Shown here: in pieces, positions 4,543 through 10,626 of the stretch
Position numbering within the stretch: the stretch's first letter is position 1
How the letters are laid out: each line of letters starts with the position of its first letter
NCBI GenBank assembly: GCA_902783435.1
Contig: CACZQV010000084.1
Span: forward strand, 1 to 10,925
Origin: an uncultured Erysipelotrichaceae bacterium
Lineage (GTDB): Bacteria; Bacillota_I; Bacilli_A; RF39; UBA660
Direction of reading: 5' to 3'
DNA length: 10,925 nucleotides
The notes under the pieces: generated by a model
What the model saw: the letters and a program-made list of their open reading frames with translations, nothing else
Databases searched by the model: none
Told to the model about the DNA's origin: nothing
Program-made: the position numbers and the translations under genes

Positions 4543-7202
4543 GTTTTTTTAGTTATTAATGTTAATCCTGTAATACTTATAGTTAATAATAATATATTTA
4601 AAAATATATTATCTCCTGTTTCTGGATTAATCATCTTCTTATAAGATACTTTTAATACAATATCACTATCAGGCATAATAAATTTATTATTAAATACTTC
4701 TACATTTAATTTATTACCATTAGTATCATATACTTCTACTACTGTATAATATCCTAGTTTTTCTTTTATTTTTTTTATTTGTACTTCTTGTTGAGCTGGA
4801 TAATTATCTTTTTCTAATTCAATTAAATCAGTACTAGATGAATCTATTGTAATATTACGTATCTTAGTAACTAAATATCCATTAGGTATAGTTACAACTC
4901 CATATCCATCTTCTACATATTCACTTGGATCAGTAGTATAAGTACCTCCTGAAATAAATGGTTCTATTGAAATATCATCAAGTGTTTTTACTGATTCATC
5001 TCCAGTAGATTCAAAATTACCTTGAGTTACTACTATTTCAATTAATTCTAAAGCTTCAGGTGGATTATGTTGTGGATTTACTTCAGTTAATGGAACAACT
5101 GATTTTAAATTACCACCATTAATCATTACTACTATTGGTTGTTTAGTATTATGTTGTGCCACTGCAATTGCTGCTCCTTTTGTAGTAGTACCACTATCAT
5201 TTTTATTTACTTCATAAGTATCATTTGTACCTGTAATATTTCCATCATTTACTATCAATGTACCAGCTCTAATTTCAATACCTGTAGGTCCTGAAATATC
5301 TCCACCATTAATCATAGTAATACTATCTCTTTGTGGTAAATATAATCCTACTCCATCAGTAGCTATCATAGTACCACCATTAATAGTAATATTAGCATTT
5401 CCACTAACTTCATTACCATTACCCGCTATTGCCATTGCATGACCCATAATAGTACCACCATTTACTGTTAAATTAGTATTTCCAAACATTGCTATACCAG
5501 CAGTATTATAACCTAATCCTTCTATTGTTCCTCCATTAATAGTAGCAGAACAATTACCATATAAATTTACTGTTTGTTCACCTGTAGAATCTGTTTTTAC
5601 TAAACCACCATCCATTGTGAAAGTTGAATTTTCATATACTTGAATAGCACGTCTATTAGTTGAATAAACAGTTCCTGATTTCATAGTTAAATTTTTAAGA
5701 TTATATACTGTATATCCATTAGTTGCATTGGAAGTAGCTTGTATAGTACCACCATCTATTTCTAATGTTTCATAGTTAAATATTGCACCATATTCACCTA
5801 AGTTTTCAATAGTACCACCTTTTACAGTTAAATTACCATTTGTTGGATTATTTTCTTCACCAACAATAATTGTAAAATCTGCATTAGAAGTAATTTTACC
5901 AGTTTTATTCTCTGATGAATCATCTATTGTTACTTTTTCAGTAATTTCTATTCTTTTATTTTTTAAAGATATTGTATGACCATTTAAATCTAAATTAGAT
6001 ACTTTATCCATTGATAAAGATTCAGTTATTATTACATCTTTATCTAATCTTATATTACCACCATGGGCGAATGCATCTTTAAGTGACATAGATCCAACAC
6101 CTTCTACATAAGCCACTGTAGCTGGATCAACATAAGTCCAATGTGCATAATATGTAGTAGGTTCAACAGGTTTTGTATTTTCATTTATTTGACTACCTTC
6201 AGTAGCTGAAGTAAACCATCCATCAAATGTATAATTAACTCTACTTGGTTTAGGTAATGTACCTATAGGATTACCTATATACATCCATTTATAATTCTTA
6301 GAAATTTCTCCTCCAGTAGGATCAAATATAATTTTAATTCTATTTGTAGTATCTAAATAATAAGTAAAAGTTTTATAAGTAATTCCATCTATTGCTTCTT
6401 CATTTAATACTTTTTGACTATCTTCTTCAAAACCTTCTATTTTAGTTTCTCCAACATCATCAGCTACAGTTGGAGTATTTCCTGTAGTAGCAGTACCAAC
6501 ATGATATGTTACACCTTTAATAATTCCATCATAGAAATTAAATTTAGTATTAGCAACAACACCATATGTAGCACCTTGTATTATAGGAGTATTTGAATTA
6601 AAACTATCATTTTGAGTTCCTATATTTAATGTACCTTTTTCATTGTATATTGCATATGAATTATTAGCTACAATAGTTCCACCTGTAATTGTGACTATAC
6701 CACTATTCTTATTATGAAGTGTCGCTCTAACATCTGTTGCTGATTCTAAATATGCACTACCAGATATTGTTACATTACCAGCATCATTATAAAGAGCTTG
6801 TCTAGAACCAGTAGCAATTAAACTACCACTATTCATAACTAAAGTAGCTTCTGAATTATTATTAATCATACCTGAACTAGCATTAGATGTAATAGTACCA
6901 TTCATAATTTCTAATTTACCATTATTATTAATAACAGTTTTATCAGCTTTATTACTTAAAGTATGTCCATTTAAATCTAAAACTATATCTTTACTACTTG
7001 ATATAGTAAAATTATCTTCAAAATCTTTTAATACAGTAATTGTAGTTTTAGTATTATCAGTAACTTTATTAAGAGCAGCACCCATACTAGTATAAGTCTT
7101 ATCACCTACTTGTACTACTGGATCAGCAGCATTAACATTAGTAATACCAAACATAAAAGTAAATATAAATATTATAAATAAAAATACTAATTTCTTTCTC
7201 AT
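4530..7202 (-). CDS. Wall-anchored repeat protein: two beta-helix-like regions, Listeria-Bacteroides repeat, NPETGDN tail
   Basis: An 890-residue secreted surface protein, probably an adhesin-like or polymer-binding structure; no catalytic residues are recognised. The signal peptide is 1-25 (MRKK, Phe/Ile core, NVNA before the cut). Residues 70-285 and 400-745 contain repeated short strands of the type TINGGTI and MNSGSL, as in pectate-lyase-like beta helices. Each region opens with a DLNGHT motif (75-81; 404-410). Between them, 288-356 is a Listeria-Bacteroides (Flg_new) repeat with FDPTGGEI, YTFDGWFT and TYYAHW. Residues 776-856 form a closing beta domain (VEVYDTNGNKL, FIMPDSDIVLKV). NPETGDN (859-865), a hydrophobic segment (866-884) and KKTKKA make a sortase-type anchor. 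The frame is open up to 7298, but ATG at 7200-7202 is chosen because AGAGG lies 7 bases before it, the signal peptide begins there, and the longer form would cover the promoter. Confidence 0.88.
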   Translation of the reverse strand: MRKKLVFLFIIFIFTFMFGITNVNAADPVVQVGDKTYTSMGAALNKVTDNTKTTITVLKDFEDNFTISSSKDIVLDLNGHTLSNKADKTVINNNGKLEIMNGTITSNASSGMINNNSEATLVMNSGSLIATGSRQALYNDAGNVTISGSAYLESATDVRATLHNKNSGIVTITGGTIVANNSYAIYNEKGTLNIGTQNDSFNSNTPIIQGATYGVVANTKFNFYDGIIKGVTYHVGTATTGNTPTVADDVGETKIEGFEEDSQKVLNEEAIDGITYKTFTYYLDTTNRIKIIFDPTGGEISKNYKWMYIGNPIGTLPKPSRVNYTFDGWFTSATEGSQINENTKPVEPTTYYAHWTYVDPATVAYVEGVGSMSLKDAFAHGGNIRLDKDVIITESLSMDKVSNLDLNGHTISLKNKRIEITEKVTIDDSSENKTGKITSNADFTIIVGEENNPTNGNLTVKGGTIENLGEYGAIFNYETLEIDGGTIQATSNATNGYTVYNLKNLTMKSGTVYSTNRRAIQVYENSTFTMDGGLVKTDSTGEQTVNLYGNCSATINGGTIEGLGYNTAGIAMFGNTNLTVNGGTIMGHAMAIAGNGNEVSGNANITINGGTMIATDGVGLYLPQRDSITMINGGDISGPTGIEIRAGTLIVNDGNITGTNDTYEVNKNDSGTTTKGAAIAVAQHNTKQPIVVMINGGNLKSVVPLTEVNPQHNPPEALELIEIVVTQGNFESTGDESVKTLDDISIEPFISGGTYTTDPSEYVEDGYGVVTIPNGYLVTKIRNITIDSSSTDLIELEKDNYPAQQEVQIKKIKEKLGYYTVVEVYDTNGNKLNVEVFNNKFIMPDSDIVLKVSYKKMINPETGDNIFLNILLLTISITGLTLITKKTKKA
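5108..5835 (-). repeat. Degenerate repeats encoding TxxGGT beta-helix rungs
   Basis: Inside the surface-protein gene the plus strand shows variants of AGTACCACCATTAATAGT near 5111, 5301, 5369, 5451, 5527, 5601, 5744 and 5811. On the coding strand these read Thr-Ile-x-Gly-Gly-Thr-Ile or close forms. Spacing is irregular (about 60-190 bases) and copies differ, so these are old protein-level repeats, not a recent DNA tandem array. Confidence 0.6.
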
Positions 7203-7209
7203 ACTAAAA

Positions 7210-7214
7210 CCTCT
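7210..7214 (-). promoter_or_regulatory. Ribosome binding site that decides the surface-protein start
   Basis: The minus strand reads AGAGG, 7 bases before ATG at 7202. Another ATG at 7217 has an AGGGG stretch about 11 bases upstream and would add five residues (MRGFS) to the signal peptide; it is less likely but not excluded. Confidence 0.65.
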
Positions 7215-7244
7215 CATTCGTAACCTACCCCTATTATTACAATA

Positions 7245-7250
7245 ATTATA
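7245..7250 (-). promoter_or_regulatory. -10 box of the surface-protein gene
   Basis: The minus strand reads TATAAT, 42 bases before the chosen start codon. At 17 bases spacing the -35 position (7268-7273) reads TGTTAA, a poor match, so an activator or an alternative upstream start may be involved. The leader carries an AGGGGTAGG stretch ahead of the true ribosome site. Confidence 0.45.
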
Positions 7251-7282
7251 ATATATATAATTGTAAATTAACATATCCATTC

Positions 7283-7294
7283 GTAAAGGTTTAC
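7283..7294 (-). promoter_or_regulatory. Operator-like inverted repeat upstream of the surface-protein promoter
   Basis: GTAAA-GG-TTTAC is a perfect 5-bp inverted repeat around a 2-base centre, about 10 bases upstream of the -35 position. It overlaps one copy of the nonamer TTACGAATG (minus strand, 7278-7286), whose second copy lies at 7215-7223 around the start codon. Regulator binding is inference only. Confidence 0.3.
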
Positions 7295-7319
7295 ACATAC
7301 TTTACTATAATAAAAAAAT

Positions 7320-7344
7320 AAAAAGTAGAATAATTCTACTTTTT
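7320..7344 (-). terminator. Intrinsic terminator overlapping the stop of the 211-residue gene
   Basis: An 11-bp stem (7320-7330 with 7334-7344, AAAAAGTAGAA and its complement) closes on a 3-base loop. It is followed on the minus strand by a T-rich run, broken by single A residues, to about 7311. The TAG stop codon (7336-7338) lies within the stem. Confidence 0.8.
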
Positions 7345-7971
7345 ATCCTCTAGTTTTTTATTTACTTCTTGTAATCTTTTTATTTTTTGCTTATTTCTTT
7401 TTATTTTATCTTGTTTTCTTTTTTCTATTATTTCATCTGGAACATCTTCATAATCTCTAGTTTCTTCACAACCACATCTTTCACAAGTTCTAATCCAAAT
7501 AGGAACATCATACCAATATGGTTGCCCTCTAAAAGGACTAGAATAATCAGTAATATCAGGTGGACAATATATACCTTCTTTTGTTTCTGTTCCTTTTTTC
7601 CAAGGACTCCAAATATGTCCTTCCTTTTTACAATTACATAATAATTGACTACGTTCTTGTTTTTCTAATTCTTCTTCAAATGGTTTTAATAAATTTTCAA
7701 TTAAACTAATTTTATGATTTTTATCTAATTTATCAAATCTATCTAATAATGATCTTATTTTACCTATTTTAGGCTTATAAGTTAATTTAAAAATATAATC
7801 TTCTAAAGCTTGTTTTAATGAAGAACTTTTTACAACGTCATAACCATCTTCACTTAAAGCATCTTCATTTAAATAAAGTTCTTCAACTATTTCTTCTACT
7901 ATTTGTAATTGATTATCTGCATCTAGATCTTGAAATCTTTCAACCCATTTTTCTACATCCGTTTTTTTCAT
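7336..7971 (-). CDS. Hypothetical Cys-rich, probably zinc-binding protein
   Basis: I do not recognise this 211-residue protein. It has three visible parts. Residues 1-107 look helical and charged (VEKWVERFQDLDADNQLQIVEEI; LLDRFDKLDKNHKISLIENLL), with two similar segments of the form RF-D-LD-x-N-x-x-x-x-x-I-E at 12-26 and 78-92, a possible duplication. Residues 110-170 hold six Cys and a His: C112-N-C114, H119, C136 and CERCGC (163-168), together with Trp/Pro-rich sequence (HIWSPWKK, PYWYDVPIWI), fitting a zinc-ribbon-like fold. Residues 180-211 are a Lys-rich probable coiled coil. No signal peptide or membrane segment is present, so it is probably cytoplasmic. GGAGGA at 7975-7980 is rather close to the ATG. 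It is transcribed alone, between its own -10 box and a terminator. Confidence 0.82.
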   Translation of the reverse strand: MKKTDVEKWVERFQDLDADNQLQIVEEIVEELYLNEDALSEDGYDVVKSSSLKQALEDYIFKLTYKPKIGKIRSLLDRFDKLDKNHKISLIENLLKPFEEELEKQERSQLLCNCKKEGHIWSPWKKGTETKEGIYCPPDITDYSSPFRGQPYWYDVPIWIRTCERCGCEETRDYEDVPDEIIEKRKQDKIKRNKQKIKRLQEVNKKLEDKK

Positions 7972-8002
7972 AATTCCTCCATGTTTTCTCTGATAGGTAT
8001 TT

Positions 8003-8008
8003 ATTATA
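8003..8008 (-). promoter_or_regulatory. -10 box of the 211-residue gene
   Basis: The minus strand reads TATAAT, 31 bases before the start codon. At 17 bases spacing the -35 position (8026-8031) reads TTTTAT, a weak match. Two ATAGGT copies on the plus strand (7993-7998 and 8010-8015) flank the box. Confidence 0.45.
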
Positions 8009-8043
8009 ATAGGTTTATCTTAAAAATAAAAGTATAAATTAAA

Positions 8044-8069
8044 AAATAGACTAATTTAATAGTCTATTT
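8044..8069 (-). terminator. Intrinsic terminator overlapping the stop of the NrtR-type gene
   Basis: A 10-bp stem (8044-8053, AAATAGACTA, with 8060-8069) closes on a 6-base loop, with a T run after it on the minus strand (8041-8046). The TAG stop codon (8064-8066) is inside the stem. It ends the cinA-to-NrtR gene block. Confidence 0.8.
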
Positions 8070-8888
8070 ATTTTTATATTTAAATAGGTATGATGGACGA
8101 TGTCCTTCACCTGTTTTCATCTTATTAGTTTTTTCTACCTTATCAGCGATTATTCTTCTAAAAGCAGGATCTAATAACTTCTTATTTAATATTACTTCAT
8201 ATACTTGTTGTAGTTCACCTAAAGTAAAGTATTCAGGCATCATATTAAATACTATATCAGTATAATTAACTTTATTTTTAATTCTTTCTATTCCAGCCAA
8301 TATTACATGATCATGATCAAAAGCAATACTATTATTCTCTTTAGTTATAAAATCATATCTATCAGTTGTCTTTTCTCTTAATTCTTTCTTTATTTTGAAA
8401 TCTATTATTTCTTCTCCATTACTAAGTGTAATAGAAACTATATTATTATTTTCTTCTAATTTTATAATATCAAACCAAGAAGCATTCTCTACTTTTTCAC
8501 TTAATCTTTCTTTATCTATTAATGCTACATATGAAGTAGATACTACTCTCATACGAGGATCTCTATCTACTCTATCAAATGTATATAACTGTTCTAAATA
8601 GATATCAGATAAATTAGTTTCTCTTTTTAATACTCGTCTTGCACATTCTTCTAAAGTTTCTTTATTTACATCTAAGAAACCTCCAGGTAAACACCATTTA
8701 TCCTTATATGGATAATCATTTCTTTTTACTAATAAAACACTCATCATTTTCTTATCTGTTTTACGATAATTAGATGTATCCTTAGATGATACACTTAATA
8801 TTAATATATCTGCAGTCATAGATAATTTATCAAATTTAGATGAATCATAATTCTTTAAAAATTCTTCTTCAGTTAAATAATTACTCAT
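8064..8888 (-). CDS. NrtR-type regulator: degenerate Nudix domain plus winged helix
   Basis: This 274-residue protein has a Nudix fold: ADILILSV (26-33), SVLLVKRN (50-57), YKDKWCLPGGFLDVNKE (61-77), then LYTFDRVDRDPRMRVVSTSYVALI, typical of the ADP-ribose pyrophosphatase/NrtR branch. The Nudix box, normally GG-x5-E-x7-REUxEExGU, reads RRVLKRETNL at 84-93, so REUxEE has become RRVLKRE and hydrolysis is doubtful. Residues 221-274 (FTLGELQQVYEVIL, then FRRIIADKV and a GHRPSYLFKY end) match the C-terminal winged helix of NrtR, a repressor of NAD-synthesis genes that responds to ADP-ribose or related ligands. The gene lies right after NAD kinase. ATG at 8888 is chosen because the upstream GTGs lie in the ribosome site. 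Another view is an ADP-ribose pyrophosphatase that kept some activity. Confidence 0.85.
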   Translation of the reverse strand: MSNYLTEEEFLKNYDSSKFDKLSMTADILILSVSSKDTSNYRKTDKKMMSVLLVKRNDYPYKDKWCLPGGFLDVNKETLEECARRVLKRETNLSDIYLEQLYTFDRVDRDPRMRVVSTSYVALIDKERLSEKVENASWFDIIKLEENNNIVSITLSNGEEIIDFKIKKELREKTTDRYDFITKENNSIAFDHDHVILAGIERIKNKVNYTDIVFNMMPEYFTLGELQQVYEVILNKKLLDPAFRRIIADKVEKTNKMKTGEGHRPSYLFKYKNK

Positions 8889-8892
8889 ATAC

Positions 8893-8898
8893 ATCACC
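8893..8898 (-). promoter_or_regulatory. Ribosome binding site that decides the NrtR-type start
   Basis: The minus strand reads GTGGTGAT across 8893-8900, with GGTGAT the best pairing to 16S rRNA, 4 bases before ATG at 8888. The in-frame GTG at 8898-8900 and ATG at 8894 have no ribosome site of their own. Confidence 0.7.
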
Positions 8899-8904
8899 AC
8901 TATA

Positions 8905-8933
8905 ATTATATCTTATATTTATTGTTTAAGCAA
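8905..8933 (-). promoter_or_regulatory. Internal promoter of the NrtR-type gene
   Basis: On the minus strand TATAAT (8905-8910) follows TTGCTT (8928-8933) at 17 bases spacing. The -35 box lies within the last codons of nadK, and the -10 box lies in the palindrome TATAATTATA (8901-8910). It would allow expression apart from the upstream genes and possible autoregulation. Confidence 0.5.
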
Positions 8934-9710
8934 TTTCTCATTAATCTTTTGTGGAAAGTTATAATGACTAAAACGTAAACATTTTATTTTTTTATCTTCT
9001 ATACTAGTACTAATAGTATCTACTTCTTCAAAAATATTATTTAAACCATCTATAGATACTAATACTTTTTTATTATTAGGAGATAATTTTACTTTTGTTT
9101 TTTCAGGTATAATTATAGAGTTTTGCATAGATCTATATACTCTAGAATTAATAGGAGCCATAGGAGTAATTTGTAATGTTGAAAATTCAGGAGGTACTAT
9201 ACTTCCACCACAACTTAAATTATATGCAGTAGAACCTGTACTTGTAGCTATTAATAATCCATCACCAGTATATTCTTCTAAGAAATCATCATTTATAAAA
9301 ACATTAGTCTTTAATATTTTTAAATCACTATCTCTTATTACTATTTCATTTAATGAATAAAAATTATCTTCTCCATTTAGATGTTTTACATTAGTCTCTT
9401 GAATACCTAAATTACATACTTTATATTTATTATTTTTTAACTCATCTATTAACTTATCTAATTCATCTATTTTTACTTCTTGAAGAAAACCTAAATGACC
9501 AGTATTAATACCTACATAGTAAATATCACTATTAAAATTATTATCTCTAACCATCTTTATAAATGTTCCATCTCCACCTATAGCTATTCCTAAATTATAA
9601 TCATCATCTACAACATTAAAATCATTTATTCTTAATTTTCTTTCTACTAATTTAGCACATTCTATAGAGTTATCTCTACCATTTACAAATAATTTAATAT
9701 TCTTAATCAT
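8919..9710 (-). CDS. nadK: NAD kinase
   Basis: A 263-residue cytoplasmic enzyme that phosphorylates NAD to NADP using ATP or polyphosphate, the only known route to NADP. All family motifs are visible: IGGDGTFIK (44-52) with the catalytic Asp47, GINTGHLGFLQ (67-77), LNEIVIRD (120-127) for adenine contacts, and TGDGLLIATSTGSTAYNLS (148-166), the Gly-rich nucleotide loop. The length is normal for the short bacterial form. An AAGGAGGG ribosome site (9715-9722) sits in the 14-base gap after the radical SAM gene, so the two are co-transcribed. An NrtR-type gene follows. No key residue is missing. Confidence 0.96.
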   Translation of the reverse strand: MIKNIKLFVNGRDNSIECAKLVERKLRINDFNVVDDDYNLGIAIGGDGTFIKMVRDNNFNSDIYYVGINTGHLGFLQEVKIDELDKLIDELKNNKYKVCNLGIQETNVKHLNGEDNFYSLNEIVIRDSDLKILKTNVFINDDFLEEYTGDGLLIATSTGSTAYNLSCGGSIVPPEFSTLQITPMAPINSRVYRSMQNSIIIPEKTKVKLSPNNKKVLVSIDGLNNIFEEVDTISTSIEDKKIKCLRFSHYNFPQKINEKLLKQ

Positions 9711-9724
9711 AGTACCCTCCTTTC

Positions 9725-10612
9725 TTATTTTTTATAATTACTTAACCATTGTTGAACATACCATAATTGACCACATCCACCACCAATATCATCTTGGCCA
9801 GCAGGATCAAATGTTCTAACATTATATCCCTCATTTAAAAATTTATCTTGAAATTCTTTTATTATATCTAAGTTTCTAAAGCTTTTATCTTTCATGTTTT
9901 CATCACTAGAACAAACAACACTAAAAGTAAAATTAAACACTACAGGAGAAAACAAATTTGTTAACTCTAAAAAGTTTTTTTCAGAATTATTAGTACCATC
10001 AACACAATAATTTAAATATGGTTTTCTTCCTGTTTCTTTCCACCAAATAATTCCAGCATCACGTATTTTCTTTAGAGACATTTTCTTTTTAAATGGTATT
10101 AACTCATTTCTTTCTTCATCATTTGATTTATGAATAGAAAATTGTAATCCAACTTTAGATATTTCTTTAGAAACATTAATCATTTTTCCAAATACTTCAT
10201 CATTATCACAACCAATTGTTGATAATAAAAGCTGAGCATTACTAAATTTTTTATTTAATTCTCTTATTGCCAATTCTACTTGTTCAAAATTAAGCATAGG
10301 TTCACCCATACTCATAAACATAAATTGTAATTTCTTACACTTATCATTTATATCATCAATAAGACCTTTATCTCTTAATACAATATCAATTTGTTCAACT
10401 ATCTCATCTTTTGTTAAATTTCTAACAAACTTTGCCCCAGTTCCACAAAACTTGCATCCTACTGGGCATCCACTCATAACACTACAACATATCACAGTTC
10501 TATCGTAAAAAGTATTATATCTATATAAAACTGCTTCTGCCACCATATCTTCTTTAGTAAAAACATATTTCCATACATTGCCTTCACTACTTTCAAATAC
10601 TTTAAAATTCAT
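9725..10612 (-). CDS. Short, divergent RlmN/Cfr-type radical SAM enzyme
   Basis: This 295-residue protein belongs to the RlmN/Cfr group, which methylates 23S rRNA at A2503 using a [4Fe-4S] cluster and a methyl-carrying Cys. The cluster motif is CPVGCKFC (C49, C53, C56). MSMGEPML matches the SAM-binding MGMGEP motif, LQFSIHKSNDEERNELIPFKK matches SLHAPNDExRxxxxPxNKK, and the end DDIGGGCGQL holds C280, the Cys that receives the methyl in RlmN. C42 matches E. coli C118. It differs in lacking most of the N-terminal accessory domain (C42 against C118), and the usual INLIPWNP substrate segment reads FNFTFSVVCSS. It may be a reduced RlmN or act on another target. ATG at 10612 is preferred, since the first ATG (10621) directly abuts the AAAGG site. 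Confidence 0.82.
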   Translation of the reverse strand: MNFKVFESSEGNVWKYVFTKEDMVAEAVLYRYNTFYDRTVICCSVMSGCPVGCKFCGTGAKFVRNLTKDEIVEQIDIVLRDKGLIDDINDKCKKLQFMFMSMGEPMLNFEQVELAIRELNKKFSNAQLLLSTIGCDNDEVFGKMINVSKEISKVGLQFSIHKSNDEERNELIPFKKKMSLKKIRDAGIIWWKETGRKPYLNYCVDGTNNSEKNFLELTNLFSPVVFNFTFSVVCSSDENMKDKSFRNLDIIKEFQDKFLNEGYNVRTFDPAGQDDIGGGCGQLWYVQQWLSNYKK

Positions 10613-10621
10613 ATTAATCAT

Positions 10622-10626
10622 CCTTT
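10622..10626 (-). promoter_or_regulatory. Ribosome binding site that decides the radical SAM start
   Basis: The minus strand reads AAAGG, overlapping the TAA stop of the cinA-type gene (10625-10627). It touches the ATG at 10621 with no spacer but lies 9 bases before the ATG at 10612, which favours the latter. Confidence 0.6.

Noticed and set aside
5108..5835. CRISPR-like or tandem DNA repeat array
   Set aside because: Repeats are degenerate, unevenly spaced and in frame within a coding region, explained by beta-helix protein repeats.
7203..7298. N-terminal extension of the 890-residue surface protein by 32 residues
   Set aside because: The added residues would hide the signal peptide and cover the -10 box; a ribosome site and signal peptide start at 7202.
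6414..8601. Plus-strand frames at 6414-6596, 7387-7641 and 8395-8601
   Set aside because: All three are antisense to well-supported minus-strand genes, are Phe/Ser/Ile-rich and have no ribosome sites.
8901..8910. TATAATTATA palindrome as an NrtR operator
   Set aside because: A 10-base AT-only palindrome is common by chance in this composition, and it is not repeated at another promoter in the window.
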